Source: Sphingobium phenoxybenzoativorans
GTDB lineage: Bacteria; Pseudomonadota; Alphaproteobacteria; Sphingomonadales; Sphingomonadaceae
Reading direction: 5' to 3'
Assembly (NCBI RefSeq): GCF_001757355.1
Contig: NZ_MINO01000016.1
Location: 1 to 64,000, forward strand
Length of the DNA: 64,000 nt
Shown: positions 42,542-53,481 of the stretch, piece by piece
How positions within the stretch are numbered: position 1 is the first letter of the stretch
Layout: each line of letters opens with the position of its first letter
Notes under the pieces: generated by a model
What the model was told of the DNA's origin: nothing
Seen by the model: only the letters and a program-made list of their open reading frames with translations
Database searches by the model: none
Program-made: the position numbers and the translations under genes

Positions 42542-44725
42542 ATGGCGATTCAAATCCGAACCACATTGGCCGAACCAGAAACGGGCGAGGATTTTGTCCC
42601 GCACCGTCCCGCGCGCCCGGAAAAGGGGGAGGGCGGCCGTCCGTTCAAGATCGTGTCGGATTACGAACCGGCCGGCGACCAGCCTGCCGCGATCGAGGAA
42701 CTGGTGCAGACCGCGCTTGGCGGGGAGCGGGATCAGGTGCTGCTCGGTGTCACCGGCTCCGGCAAGACCTTCACAATGGCGAAGGTGATCGAGGCGCTGC
42801 AGCGGCCCGCGCTCATCCTCGCCCCCAACAAGATCCTCGCCGCCCAGCTCTATGGCGAGTTCAAGAGCTTCTTCCCCGAAAACGCGGTCGAATATTTCGT
42901 CAGCTATTATGACTATTACCAGCCCGAAGCCTATGTGCCCCGGTCGGACACCTATATTGAGAAGGAAAGCTCGGTAAATGAGAGCATCGACCGGATGCGC
43001 CACTCGGCCACCCGCGCCCTGCTCGAACGCGACGATGTGATCATCGTCGCTTCCGTCTCCTGTCTCTATGGTATCGGCTCGGTCGAAACTTACTCGGCCA
43101 TGACCTTCTCGATGAAGAAGGGCGGGGTGGAGGATCAGCGGGAGATCATCCGCAAGCTCGTTGCGCTCCAGTATAAGCGCAACGACGCCGGCTTTGCGCG
43201 CGGCAATTTCCGGGTGAAGGGCGACAATCTGGAGGTGTTCCCCAGCCACTATGAGGACACCGCCTGGCGCATCAGCTTCTTCGGCGACGAGATCGAGGAA
43301 ATCGCCGAGTTCGATCCGCTGACCGGCAAGAAGGTCGCGACCCTCGACTATGTGAAGGTCTTTCCCAACAGCCACCACGTCACCCCCGGCCCGACGCTCA
43401 AGCAGGCGATGGAGGCCATCCGGCACGAACTGGCGGAGCGGCTGAAGGAATTGCAGGCGGAGGGCAAGCTGCTGGAGGCGCAGCGGCTGGAACAGCGCAC
43501 CAATTTCGACCTGGAGATGATCGCGGCGACCGGCTCCTGCGCGGGGATCGAGAATTATTCCCGCTTCCTCACCGGCCGCCTGCCGGGCGAGCCGCCGCCG
43601 ACCCTGTTCGAATATCTGCCCGAAAATGCGTTGCTCTTCGTCGACGAAAGCCATCAGACCGTGCCGCAGATCGGCGCGATGGCGCGCGGCGACCACCGGC
43701 GCAAGATCACGCTCGCCGAATATGGCTTCCGCTTGCCGAGCTGCATCGACAACCGTCCGCTGCGCTTCAACGAATGGGACGTGATGCGGCCGCAGACGGT
43801 CAGCGTCTCCGCCACGCCCGGCAAGTGGGAAATGGACCAGACCGGCGGCGTGTTCAGCGAGCAGGTGATCCGCCCCACCGGCCTCATCGACCCGCCGGTC
43901 GAGATCAAGCCGGTCGAGGATCAGGTCGACGACCTCATCAACGAGGCGCGCAAGACGGCGGCTGCGGGATACCGCACCCTCGTCACCACCCTGACCAAGC
44001 GCATGGCGGAGGACCTCACCGAATTCATGCATGAGGCGGGGCTGAAGGTCCGTTACATGCACAGCGACGTAGAGACGCTGGAGCGTATCGAGCTGATCCG
44101 CGATCTGCGGCTGGGCGTTTATGATGTGCTGGTCGGCATCAACCTGCTGCGTGAGGGGCTGGACATCCCCGAATGCGGCCTCGTCGGCATCCTCGACGCG
44201 GACAAGGAGGGGTTCCTGCGTTCCGAAACCTCGCTGATCCAGACGATCGGCCGCGCCGCGCGCAATGTCGACGGCCGCGTGATCCTCTATGCCGACCGTG
44301 TCACCGGCAGCATGGAGCGCGCCCTCAACGAAACCGGCCGCCGCCGCGAAAAGCAGGAGGCATACAACGCCGAACACGGCATCACGCCGACGACGATCAA
44401 GCGCAACATCGGCGACATCATCGCGGACGTCTCCAACAAGGACAGCGTGCTCGTCGAAACCGGCGACGAAAACCGCCCGCACATGGTCGGCCACAACCTG
44501 CGCGCCTATATCGAGGACCTCGAAAAGAAAATGCGCGCCGCCGCCGCCGACCTGGAATTCGAGGAAGCCGGCCGCCTCCGCGACGAAATCCGCAAGCTGG
44601 AAGCGGAGGAACTGGGACTGCCACAGGACCAGCAGGTCGCCGCGCCAAGGGGCCGGGCGCATGAGGGCAAGCCGGGCACGCGGAAGCTGCGGTACGGGAA
44701 GGTGCAGAAGAAGTTCGGGCGGTAA
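42542..44725 (+). CDS. uvrB: Excinuclease ABC subunit B
   Basis: 727 residues. Damage-verifying helicase of nucleotide excision repair. Walker [16 protein letters not shown] (about residues 62-76), the beta-hairpin [24 protein letters not shown]-like box [11 protein letters not shown], helicase motif [11 protein letters not shown], and the C-terminal UvrC-binding UVR motif ([23 protein letters not shown]) are all present. The tail [13 protein letters not shown] is normal for alphaproteobacteria. Divergent from the DUF3617 gene with a 66-base gap. Confidence 0.97.
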   Translation: MAIQIRTTLAEPETGEDFVPHRPARPEKGEGGRPFKIVSDYEPAGDQPAAIEELVQTALGGERDQVLLGVTGSGKTFTMAKVIEALQRPALILAPNKILAAQLYGEFKSFFPENAVEYFVSYYDYYQPEAYVPRSDTYIEKESSVNESIDRMRHSATRALLERDDVIIVASVSCLYGIGSVETYSAMTFSMKKGGVEDQREIIRKLVALQYKRNDAGFARGNFRVKGDNLEVFPSHYEDTAWRISFFGDEIEEIAEFDPLTGKKVATLDYVKVFPNSHHVTPGPTLKQAMEAIRHELAERLKELQAEGKLLEAQRLEQRTNFDLEMIAATGSCAGIENYSRFLTGRLPGEPPPTLFEYLPENALLFVDESHQTVPQIGAMARGDHRRKITLAEYGFRLPSCIDNRPLRFNEWDVMRPQTVSVSATPGKWEMDQTGGVFSEQVIRPTGLIDPPVEIKPVEDQVDDLINEARKTAAAGYRTLVTTLTKRMAEDLTEFMHEAGLKVRYMHSDVETLERIELIRDLRLGVYDVLVGINLLREGLDIPECGLVGILDADKEGFLRSETSLIQTIGRAARNVDGRVILYADRVTGSMERALNETGRRREKQEAYNAEHGITPTTIKRNIGDIIADVSNKDSVLVETGDENRPHMVGHNLRAYIEDLEKKMRAAAADLEFEEAGRLRDEIRKLEAEELGLPQDQQVAAPRGRAHEGKPGTRKLRYGKVQKKFGR

Positions 44726-44736
44726 GGCTCGTCTGT

Positions 44737-45162
44737 TCAGGGCTTCAGTTCAAACGCGCCGTCGGAGATCGGCGGATAGATGACTGGCTTATCCCCATAA
44801 CGCGCATTCAACGCGGCTTCGCGGCGGTCTTCATCGAAATCCTCTACATCGACCTCGTCGGGATATCTGAATGACACCTCGAATTTGCCGTTCTTGACTT
44901 CATATTCCATTACGGACCAGCGCATCTTTTTCTCGTTCGAGGGCTCGGCATGCCACGCGTCCCAGAGAAGTTTGGACAGCAAGCGCGACGGTCGGTAATA
45001 GCGAACGATGTTGCCCTCATCTTTGAAAACATTGGGGCTGTCCCATCGGTCGCCGATTTCTGCGTATAAATAGACGCCATCGGGATCGCCTCCAACAATC
45101 TCGGCTAATTCCAAGCCTATGTCGTTCATGAGGGGACCCAGGACATCGAATTTATCTTCCAC
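44737..45162 (-). CDS. YezG/DUF600-like immunity protein
   Basis: 141 residues from a GTG at 45162, chosen because AAGGAG lies 9 bases upstream; the open frame continues upstream only as a shadow of the nuclease gene. The pattern of an acidic protein with GDPDGVYLYAEIGDRW, VRYYRPSRLLSKLLWDAWHAE and GKFEVSFRYPDEVD matches the YezG (DUF600) immunity family, which neutralises nuclease toxins. It starts within the end of the toxin gene (11-base overlap), the usual order of toxin then immunity. Acidic character fits binding to a basic nuclease. Confidence 0.75.
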   Translation of the reverse strand: MEDKFDVLGPLMNDIGLELAEIVGGDPDGVYLYAEIGDRWDSPNVFKDEGNIVRYYRPSRLLSKLLWDAWHAEPSNEKKMRWSVMEYEVKNGKFEVSFRYPDEVDVEDFDEDRREAALNARYGDKPVIYPPISDGAFELKP

Positions 45163-46150
45163 TTTTTGGCTCCTTCGCTTCGTTCGGGAAGTTTCGATTT
45201 TTTTCTTTTCCGTCGATGCTCCATGTGATTGCAATTTCATAAGGTCGTCTTGACGCGCCTTTATAGTGCGGTTCGATGGCGACGGAGACCTTCTGTCCTT
45301 CCCGTAAAGCCTTCGCCCATACGTCTTCCATGGAGCGATAGGCTCCTCGGTTGAAGTTGGCATCCTGGGCGAAATGGTTGAAGCTGTCGCTGGGGCCGTT
45401 GAAGCGGGCAGCAATGAAATGGCCGCCATCGTCGCTGCGACGGCGATCGGGATGTCCGGCTTGTGCTTGGTTGCGACGTGATCGCGCCGCCATCGGCCCC
45501 ATCGACAACTGGCCAAAAATCTTTCTCGGCCGCACAATGGCATCGATGTGAAAATCATAGCCATTTTTCGTCTCCTTTCTCCAGTTCGAATCGAGGATCT
45601 GGCTCTGCAAGGATGGCGGATTGGCTGGATCTGGCGGCAGCTTCCCGCCATGCGTGTCCATGTAATTTGACAGGGCAAGAAACTTGGCCCGGGCAGTGCG
45701 ACCGGCATCCAGATAGGATTGATGCGGTAGTTTTATCCGCTGCCCGATCACCAGTGGTCTATTGATCGGATGCTTATTCAACCATGAAAGATCATATGCC
45801 GTCAGCCCTCTTCGTTGGCGGGCAATTCGCACCAGCGAATCCCCAGGCCGAACGACATAGATGGAATGGTTTTTCGGATGATCCGCCCGAAGGTGGCTGC
45901 GATCTGGAACCCAGTCCTTATCTGGGCGTGCCCAATCCGACCTCGTCACTTTCCCGTCGACATTGACCTTTGCCGAGCTGCCCGCCGGAAAATATTTCCC
46001 CTGTCCGGCGAAGGTGAAGCGACCATTCTCCTCGTCATGCCAGGGATTATATTTAACCTCTATATGGCTGGCATCGACCCTGCGACCGGTGCGCAGATAA
46101 ATGCTGAACGCCGTAGGAGAAGTCCTGCGGCCCGACCCCTGATCTTGCAT
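45152..46150 (-). CDS. LysM-domain protein with DNA/RNA non-specific endonuclease domain (polymorphic toxin-like)
   Basis: 332 residues. Order: N-terminal segment with YNPWHDEENGRFTF (about 34-47), a phrase seen near the start of several sphingomonad secreted toxins; LysM (SIYVVRPGDSLVRIA ... GQRIKLP, 96-142) for peptidoglycan binding; then a basic nuclease domain with DDGGHFIAARF (240-250, Asp/His catalytic motif) and DANFNRGAYRSMEDVWAKAL, the pattern of Endonuclease_NS_2-type toxins. No signal peptide is visible, so export would be by an unidentified route. The immunity gene follows directly. Likely an antibacterial nuclease, supported by the DUF600 partner. Confidence 0.8.
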   Translation of the reverse strand: MQDQGSGRRTSPTAFSIYLRTGRRVDASHIEVKYNPWHDEENGRFTFAGQGKYFPAGSSAKVNVDGKVTRSDWARPDKDWVPDRSHLRADHPKNHSIYVVRPGDSLVRIARQRRGLTAYDLSWLNKHPINRPLVIGQRIKLPHQSYLDAGRTARAKFLALSNYMDTHGGKLPPDPANPPSLQSQILDSNWRKETKNGYDFHIDAIVRPRKIFGQLSMGPMAARSRRNQAQAGHPDRRRSDDGGHFIAARFNGPSDSFNHFAQDANFNRGAYRSMEDVWAKALREGQKVSVAIEPHYKGASRRPYEIAITWSIDGKEKNRNFPNEAKEPKSGR

Positions 46151-46299
46151 GATATGTCCCCCGTAGCTGGGCTATCCTCGCAATAAGAACAAATCAAGAA
46201 CAAATATATCGATATCGGATCAATCGCGCTGACTGGTCCTGTTCACACCGCCACGACATCCTGATTGACGTCATGCTGCACATGCGAGATTGCTTGCGC

Positions 46300-47427
46300 A
46301 TGCCGCATTCTTTATCCCTCGTCCGCCTCCTTCTTCTGCTTGCCTTCCTTCTGCCGCTCCCCGCACCCGCCGCCCCGCCACCCCCGCAAAAGCGGCTCGT
46401 CATCGTCGACGATGACATGATCGGCTTCAACGGTGTGCCGCTGCTCCTGCTGCAGGCGCCCGATGTGCAGGTGCTGGGCATCACCACCACCAGCGGATCG
46501 GTATGGCGCGACACGGCGACGGCTTATGCGCTGCGCACGCTGGAGATATTGGGGCGCGCTGATGTCCCCGTCCTCCCCGGTGCGGTGCTGCCGCTGCTCA
46601 ACAGCGCGGAGGCGACAAAGCGGTGGGAGGGGCTTTATGGCCGCCTCGTATTCAAGGGGCCGTGGACCGACTATTGGCCGGACGGCACCATTCAGGATCA
46701 TCCCGGCGCGAACGACCCGGCCCATGTGCCGGACCTGCCGATGGGCAACCCCAAAACCAGGCCGGGTAAGGAGATCGCCGCCGCCTTCCTCGTCCGCATG
46801 GTGCGCGAACATCCGGGGCAGATCACCCTGTTCGCCACTGGCCCCATGACCAACATCGCGATTGCACAGAGCCTCGACCCGACCTTCGCCGCCAATGTGA
46901 AGGAGATCGTCTATATGGGCGGCAGTCTGCTTCCGCATCAGGTGCTGGACGGCCCCTCCGCAGAGCAGTTCGCCCGCGAATTCGTCAACTCCCCCCGGCG
47001 GGAGTTCAACATCCGCTGGGACCCGGAGGCCGCCAAGATCGTCGCCCACACGCCGTGGCGCAAGATGACGATGATTCCGGTCGATCCCTCCACCGGCACG
47101 CAATGGACGCGGGAATTTCTCGACAGCCTCGCGGCCGCCAATACCCCGCTCACCGGCATGATGCGGACCGCGCTCCCTCCCGGCTTTCCCATGTGGGATG
47201 AGGTCGCCGCGATGGTCTGGCTCGCGCCGGACATCGTGACGAAGGCGGAAACGCTCTACATCGATTTCGAGACCAGCCAGACGGCGTCCTATGGCGATAC
47301 CCTGTCCTGGACGGAAGCGTATCGCCCGCATCTGGGCGAACGGGCGCAGCGGGTGATCCTCTCGGTCGACCGGGCGAAGATGGAGGCGGCGATGCGCGCC
47401 CTCTACATGCGGCCGACGGATAAATAG
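46300..47427 (+). CDS. Nucleoside hydrolase, secreted
   Basis: About 375 residues from the ATG at 46300 (others at 46273 and 46282). Signal peptide MPHSLSLVRLLLLLAFLLPLP. The calcium-binding start motif of inosine-uridine nucleoside hydrolases appears as IVDDDMIGFNG, followed by ITTTSG, LFATGPMTNIAIA and EIVYMGGS, and a late FNIRWDPEAAKIV. The enzyme splits ribonucleosides to base and ribose; a signal peptide places it in the periplasm for salvage. The family normally begins with D-x-D-x-x-x-DD; here one Asp-rich form VDDDMIG is present, so activity is probable but not certain. Confidence 0.87.
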   Translation: MPHSLSLVRLLLLLAFLLPLPAPAAPPPPQKRLVIVDDDMIGFNGVPLLLLQAPDVQVLGITTTSGSVWRDTATAYALRTLEILGRADVPVLPGAVLPLLNSAEATKRWEGLYGRLVFKGPWTDYWPDGTIQDHPGANDPAHVPDLPMGNPKTRPGKEIAAAFLVRMVREHPGQITLFATGPMTNIAIAQSLDPTFAANVKEIVYMGGSLLPHQVLDGPSAEQFAREFVNSPRREFNIRWDPEAAKIVAHTPWRKMTMIPVDPSTGTQWTREFLDSLAAANTPLTGMMRTALPPGFPMWDEVAAMVWLAPDIVTKAETLYIDFETSQTASYGDTLSWTEAYRPHLGERAQRVILSVDRAKMEAAMRALYMRPTDK

Positions 47428-47540
47428 CGGGCGATTTGCCAATGGCGCGCTTTGACCGCAGCTTCCGGGAAGCCGCCGGACACCCTCGCCTTTAGCATCG
47501 CCTTCATTGCCGAAGGACGCTGCCGAAGGAGAAGAAGCGC

Positions 47541-47654
47541 ATGCCATATCGACCCCGCCGCCGCGATGCGGGTTTGCCGCCGCTATTGCTCATCATCCTG
47601 TGGATCAGCGTGATGCCCTTGCCCTTCATCCCGCACGGAACGCCGCTCGCATGA
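47541..47654 (+). CDS. 37-residue hydrophobic peptide coupled to the downstream oxygenase
   Basis: ATG at 47541 with GAAGGAGAAG 4-14 bases upstream, ending TGA 47652-47654 so that the stop overlaps the next ATG (ATGA). The peptide is a basic start (MPYRPRRRDAG) followed by one hydrophobic helix (LPPLLLIILWISVMPLPFI) and a short tail. It could be a small membrane protein or act as a leader controlling translation of the 2OG oxygenase. No homology is known to me; the good ribosome site and stop-start overlap are the only support. Confidence 0.5.
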   Translation: MPYRPRRRDAGLPPLLLIILWISVMPLPFIPHGTPLA

Positions 47655-48328
47655 TCGACCTGTCCGACCTCGATCGCTACGGCGCCGCCATCCTCCCCGC
47701 GTTGCTCAGCCCGCAGCAATGCGCCGACGCCATTGCCCTGTGGGATGCCGCTCCCGCGACCTTCCGCAAGGATGTGAACATGGCCCGGCACGGCTATGGG
47801 CGCGGCCATTACCGCTATTTCGCCTATCCGCTGCCTGATCCCATCACGGACCTGCGCGAACGCCTCTACGCGGCGCTTGCGCCGGTCGCGAACCGCTGGG
47901 CGGAGGCGCTGGGCCAGCCGGATATCTATCCCGCCGCCCATGCCGATTTCCTCGCTCGCGGCCATCTCACCGGGCAGGACAAGGCGACGCCGCTGCTGCT
48001 CCGCTACGAAACCGGCGACTGGAACGCGCTGCATCAGGATGTCTATGGCTCGCACATCTTCCCGCTTCAGGCCGCGATCCTGCTCTCCCGCCCCGGCGAG
48101 GATTTCACCGGCGGCGAGTTCATCCTCAGCGAACAGCGCCCCCGCATGCAGTCCCGCCCCGAAGTGGTGCCGCTCACCCAGGGTGACGCCGTGGTCTTTC
48201 CGGTTCGCGAACGCCCGGTGCAAGGGACGCGCGGCATCCACCGCGTCCAGATGCGCCACGGCGTCAGCCGCCTGCGCAGCGGTACGCGCTTCACCCTCGG
48301 CATCATCTTCCACGATGCCGCGTCCTGA
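47651..48328 (+). CDS. 2-oxoglutarate/Fe(II)-dependent oxygenase
   Basis: 225 residues from the ATG at 47651. Jelly-roll iron site: His128 and Asp130 in NALHQDVYG, His203 in MRHGVS, with Arg213 (SGTRFTLGIIF) ten residues later for 2-oxoglutarate. YGRGHYRYFAYPLP (49-62) and FTGGEFILSEQRP are typical of the prolyl hydroxylase/alkylated-DNA-repair-like small oxygenases known as 2OG-Fe(II) family proteins. It hydroxylates an unknown substrate. Read-through upstream frame from 47507 is non-coding; start fixed by overlap with the peptide stop. Confidence 0.85.
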   Translation: MIDLSDLDRYGAAILPALLSPQQCADAIALWDAAPATFRKDVNMARHGYGRGHYRYFAYPLPDPITDLRERLYAALAPVANRWAEALGQPDIYPAAHADFLARGHLTGQDKATPLLLRYETGDWNALHQDVYGSHIFPLQAAILLSRPGEDFTGGEFILSEQRPRMQSRPEVVPLTQGDAVVFPVRERPVQGTRGIHRVQMRHGVSRLRSGTRFTLGIIFHDAAS

Positions 48329-48345
48329 TTAGCCAGATACACAGC

Positions 48346-48411
48346 GTGCTCCTGCGAAAGCAGGAGCCCAGTCCCGCCCTCTGAACTGGGCTCCTGCTTT
48401 CGCAGGAGCAC
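48346..48411. repeat. 66-bp palindromic repeat (family 1)
   Basis: GTGCTCCTGCGAAAGCAGGA plus GCCCAGT, a centre of about 12 bases, then the inverted complement to GCAGGAGCAC. Begins 17 bases after the oxygenase stop. Confidence 0.92.
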
Positions 48412-48569
48412 GCGCTCTCAAAAGGCCGATTGCACTCCCATCCTCTGCCCATTTCGACCAGCGTCGGCCCGCATCGACCGGCGTCGGCGGCGCGCCTTGA
48501 GGCATGCCCCGCCCGCGCGCATGCTCCGCGCGCAACAAGACGCTGCCACAAGCCAAGGGGAATGCCGCC

Positions 48570-49337
48570 ATGCGCCGTTCGATTCTCGCCGCCCTGATGG
48601 GCGCAACGCTCAGCCTGTCCGCCGCCAGCCTTCCGGCCTTCGCCAAGGCGCCCGACTTCGCCGCCGCCGTCGCTGACAAGGGCCGCCCGGCCGACGCCAT
48701 CGCCCTCGACGAAAGCCGCAAACCGGCCGAAATCCTCGCTTTCTTGGGTCTCAAATCCGGCGACAAGGCAGCCGACATCATGACCGGCTCCGGCTATTGG
48801 GCGGAAATCATGGCGAACGCCGTGGGCAAGAAGGGCAAAGTCACTGCCTTTGAACCCTCGCAATTTTACGCCAGTCCGGAGGAAATGAAGGTGTGGGACG
48901 CGCTCGGCAAGCGCCGGCCGGACATCAGCTTCGTCCGCTACCCGTTCGAGGCGTTCAGCGCGAAGCCGGACAGCTTCGACTTTACGATCATCAACCTCTC
49001 CTACCACGACCTCTACTGGGAATCGGAGAAATATAAGATACCCCGCACTGATCCGGCGGCCTTCGTAAAGACGCTCTACGCCGCGACCAAGCCCGGCGGT
49101 ATCGTCGGCATCATCGACCATGCCGGCCTGCGCGGCGACACCCGAAAGACGGTGGATACGGTGCACCGCATCGACCCCGCGCAGGTGAAGGCGGACTTCA
49201 CCGCCGCCGGTTTCGTGCTGGAGGCGGAAAGCCCGATCCTCGCCAATCCGGCCGACGATCACAGCAAGTTGGTGTTCGACCCCGCGATTCGCGGCAAGAC
49301 GGACCGGTTCGTCTATCGTTTCAGGAAACCGAAGTGA
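48570..49337 (+). CDS. Exported SAM-methyltransferase-like protein
   Basis: 255 residues from the ATG at 48570, preceded by AAGGGGAAT. Signal peptide MRRSILAALMGATLSLSAAS...AFA, then a class I methyltransferase fold: GDKAADIMTGSGYWAEIMA (motif I, with T-G-S-G-Y in place of the usual D-x-G-x-G), VTAFEPSQF (motif II), FTIINLSYHDLYW and PGGIVGIIDHA. Such secreted methyltransferase-like proteins occur in sphingomonads and other proteobacteria. SAM is not normally present in the periplasm, so its role there is puzzling and it may bind something else. Confidence 0.82.
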   Translation: MRRSILAALMGATLSLSAASLPAFAKAPDFAAAVADKGRPADAIALDESRKPAEILAFLGLKSGDKAADIMTGSGYWAEIMANAVGKKGKVTAFEPSQFYASPEEMKVWDALGKRRPDISFVRYPFEAFSAKPDSFDFTIINLSYHDLYWESEKYKIPRTDPAAFVKTLYAATKPGGIVGIIDHAGLRGDTRKTVDTVHRIDPAQVKADFTAAGFVLEAESPILANPADDHSKLVFDPAIRGKTDRFVYRFRKPK

Positions 49338-49370
49338 GGTAAATTTGGCTTAGCTCCAGCGATTCCCCCA

Positions 49371-49551
49371 TCCGTTCGTCCTGAGTAGCCACTGAGCGAA
49401 GTCGAAGTGGCGTATCGAAGGATTGGGACTTGGCGCATATGCTTCGATAATGAACAGGTGAACATGCCCCCGGCATGTTCAGGATCGTCCGGGGGACGAT
49501 CCGACCTGATCATCCTTCGCCAAGCTCAGTCCCTACTCAGCACGAACGGAG
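49371..49551. repeat. Composite palindromic element (family 2 related)
   Basis: Outer arms TCCGTTCGTCCTGAGTAGCC and TCAGTCCCTACTCAGCACGA ACGGA are inverted complements with mismatches, extending inward to AGCGAAG...GAAGGATT and ATCCTTCGCCAAGCT. The interior has two further hairpins: GAACATGCC/GGCATGTTC and GGATCGTCC/GGACGATCC. It fills most of the 403 non-coding bases before ftsH. Nothing else is visible in that gap. Confidence 0.8.
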
Positions 49552-49740
49552 TGTGAGGGAGGGAGACTGCACATCTACGCCCCAACCCCACGCCTCATCG
49601 TGGTAAACGGCGCATTCACCATTATTCAACCACTGTCGGGCAGGATCGACTCCGAAAACCCCTGATCCTGTTGGCATTGGCCTGTTGTTATTTGGGACGG
49701 GAGCCTTATCTTGGGCGCTGAAAGCGAGCGAAAGCGATAG

Positions 49741-51687
<1,947 letters not shown>

Positions 51688-51716
51688 CCCGCAGTCTCCC
51701 GGTTATGGAATGCGAA

Positions 51717-51744
51717 GGGGCCTCTGGAAACGGAGGCCCTTTTT
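51717..51744 (+). terminator. Rho-independent terminator of ftsH
   Basis: Stem GGGCCTC / GAGGCCC with loop TGGAAACG-like and a run of five T, about 30 bases after the ftsH stop. Confidence 0.88.
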
Positions 51745-51796
51745 CGTTCGAGTCTAGGACCCAACTCCGTTCGCCCTGGGGCGCTTAAAACGCAGC

Positions 51797-51862
51797 GTGC
51801 TCCTGCGAAAGCAGGAGCCCAGGCCCACGCTCCGAACTGGGCTCCTGCTTTCGCAGGAGCAC
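51797..51862. repeat. 66-bp palindromic repeat (family 1)
   Basis: GTGCTCCTGCGAAAGCAGGA with GCCCAGG, a short centre and the inverted complement ending GCAGGAGCAC. Downstream of the ftsH terminator. Confidence 0.92.
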
Positions 51863-51920
51863 GCCGACCCATAAAATGGGCAGTCCTAGCCTACCTCCCG
51901 CTCCGCCCCGTTCACCCTCT

Positions 51921-52011
51921 CCGTTCGTGTCGAGCGAAGTCGAGACACGGTCGCACAGCGTTTTGCCTCAAGGTTGCGCAGAGGCTTCTCGACTACGCTC
52001 GAAGCGAACGG
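51921..52011. repeat. Palindromic repeat (family 2), intergenic copy
   Basis: Left arm CCGTTCGTGTCGAGCGAAGT (51921) continuing to CGAGACAC, right arm CTTCTCGACTACGCTCGAAG continuing to CGAACGG; inverted complements with a few mismatches around a 34-base centre. The left arm equals the right arm of the copy inside leuS. Together with the family 1 copy and the terminator it accounts for the 353-base gap between ftsH and the HxlR gene. Confidence 0.88.
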
Positions 52012-52040
52012 GATGGCGGAATGCGGGCTTCGTCGGACCG

Positions 52041-52457
52041 TCACCCCTCCCGCTCCGCAAACGCCTTCCGCGCCGCCTCGATCTGCGCATGATAGGTTTC
52101 CGCCCATATCCACACGCCGCAGAACGCCGCGCCCAGCGTCCGGCCCAGCTCCGTCAGGCTATATTCCACCCGTGGCGGCACCACCGGATAGACGGTCCGC
52201 GCGACGAGGCCATCCCGCTCCATCTGCCGCACCGTCTTAGTCAGCATTTTCTGGCTGATGTCGCCGACATGCCGGCCAAGCTGGGTGAAGCGCAGCGTGC
52301 CATGATCCTCCAGCGCCTCCAGGATCAGCATCGTCCATTTGTCCGCGACCCGGCCGATAATCTCATCGACCAGCGCGCCGACGACCGGGTCGGTTTCCAT
52401 GGGCGGCGGATGCGCGCGCCGCGCCTCGATCATGGGGTCCGGCTGGGCCTTCTTCAT
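52041..52457 (-). CDS. HxlR-family transcriptional regulator
   Basis: 138 residues from the ATG at 52457 (MKKAQPDPM); the frame is open to 52508. Contains the winged helix signature IIGRVADKWTMLILEAL, RFTQLGRHVGDISQKMLTKTVRQMERDGLV and YSLTELGRTLG, which defines HxlR. It is divergent from the SDR gene 106 bases away, the usual arrangement where the regulator controls a neighbouring detoxifying oxidoreductase. The shared intergenic region contains GTAAGTATCGAACTTTCG and CCTACTTTCC, AT/GTA-type sequences near the expected operator. Confidence 0.9.
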   Translation of the reverse strand: MKKAQPDPMIEARRAHPPPMETDPVVGALVDEIIGRVADKWTMLILEALEDHGTLRFTQLGRHVGDISQKMLTKTVRQMERDGLVARTVYPVVPPRVEYSLTELGRTLGAAFCGVWIWAETYHAQIEAARKAFAEREG

Positions 52458-52563
52458 CCTACAGTATCCATGTGGTAAGTATCGAACTTTCGGGTGCCTA
52501 CTTTCCAAAGGAGAGTGTCATATTTATCTGGGAATCACAACAGCGATCAGAAAGGTTCGAACG

Positions 52564-53319
52564 ATGCAGATTTCCGGCAACACCATACTCATCACCGGCG
52601 GCGGCTCCGGCATTGGCCAAGCGCTGGCGGAAAAATTCCATGCCGCGGGCAATCAGGTGATCATCGCGGGCCGCAACGCCGCTAATCTGGACGCGGTGAC
52701 CGCGGCCAATCCCGGCATGGCCTCCATGACCTTCGACGTGGGCGACGCCGCCTCCATTACGGCTTTCGCCGCGCAGCTCGTCGCCGCCTATCCTGCGGTC
52801 AATGTCATCATCAACAATGCGGGCATCATGCAGATCGAGGATATATTGCAGGCGCCCGCCAACCTAGCCACTACGGAGGCGACGGTCGCGACCAACCTGC
52901 TCGGCCCGATCCGCCTGACCAGCGCCCTGCTGCCGCATCTCCTGAAGCAACCGGCCGCCACCGTGATGATGGTCACGTCCGGCCTCGCTTTCGTGCCGAT
53001 GGTCGCGACGCCGACCTACAGCGCCACCAAATCGGCGATCCACGCCTATGCGATGGCCCTGCGCGAACAGTTGAAGGGAACATCGACCGAAGTGGTGGAG
53101 ATCATCCCGCCCTATGTCCAGACGTCCCTGACCGGCGATCACCAGGCCAATGATCCGGCCGCCATGCCGCTCACTGACTTCATCGATGAGGTGATGGCGA
53201 TCCTTGCGTCCGACGCAAAGGTCCGGGAAGTGATCGTCGAACGCTGCAAGCCGCTCCGCTTCGCCGCCCAGCAAGGGAATTTCGATCAGATATTCGCCAC
53301 GCTCAACGCCCCCCGCTGA
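52564..53319 (+). CDS. Short-chain dehydrogenase/reductase, DltE-like
   Basis: 251 residues from the ATG at 52564. NAD(P)-binding TGGGSGIGQALAEKF (about 11-25), NNAG in IINNAGIMQ, catalytic Ser in TSGLAF and Tyr-x3-Lys in YSATKSAIHAY. The opening MQISGNTILITGGGSGIG is typical of the DltE/YvaG-like subgroup. It reduces carbonyl compounds or oxidises alcohols; substrate unknown. Divergently paired with the HxlR regulator, which probably responds to an electrophile or quinone and induces it. Confidence 0.92.
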   Translation: MQISGNTILITGGGSGIGQALAEKFHAAGNQVIIAGRNAANLDAVTAANPGMASMTFDVGDAASITAFAAQLVAAYPAVNVIINNAGIMQIEDILQAPANLATTEATVATNLLGPIRLTSALLPHLLKQPAATVMMVTSGLAFVPMVATPTYSATKSAIHAYAMALREQLKGTSTEVVEIIPPYVQTSLTGDHQANDPAAMPLTDFIDEVMAILASDAKVREVIVERCKPLRFAAQQGNFDQIFATLNAPR

Positions 53320-53481
53320 TCCGGGGCGGCGCGCGCCGCGAATAATCTTGCCGGAATAGTGGTTAATCGCCGTCCGTACGTTATGCTTACGTCACCGAAT
53401 ATATTTGGGGCGTTTCCGTCTGCGATATTCCTTTCGCAACCGCCCCGGCAGGCTTGAACCGGCATATTGAGGGGAAGCGAC

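Noticed and set aside
42476-44662. N-terminal extension of the minus-strand DUF3617 frame (911 codons in total)
   Set aside because: Antisense to uvrB; the lipoprotein signal at 42475 fixes the real start.
45163-45708. Long N-terminal extension of the immunity protein frame
   Set aside because: It is an out-of-frame shadow of the nuclease gene; AAGGAG and a GTG at 45162 give a better start.
47507-47650. N-terminal extension of the 2OG oxygenase frame
   Set aside because: Lacks a ribosome site, does not look like the family and overlaps the better-supported 37-residue peptide in another frame.
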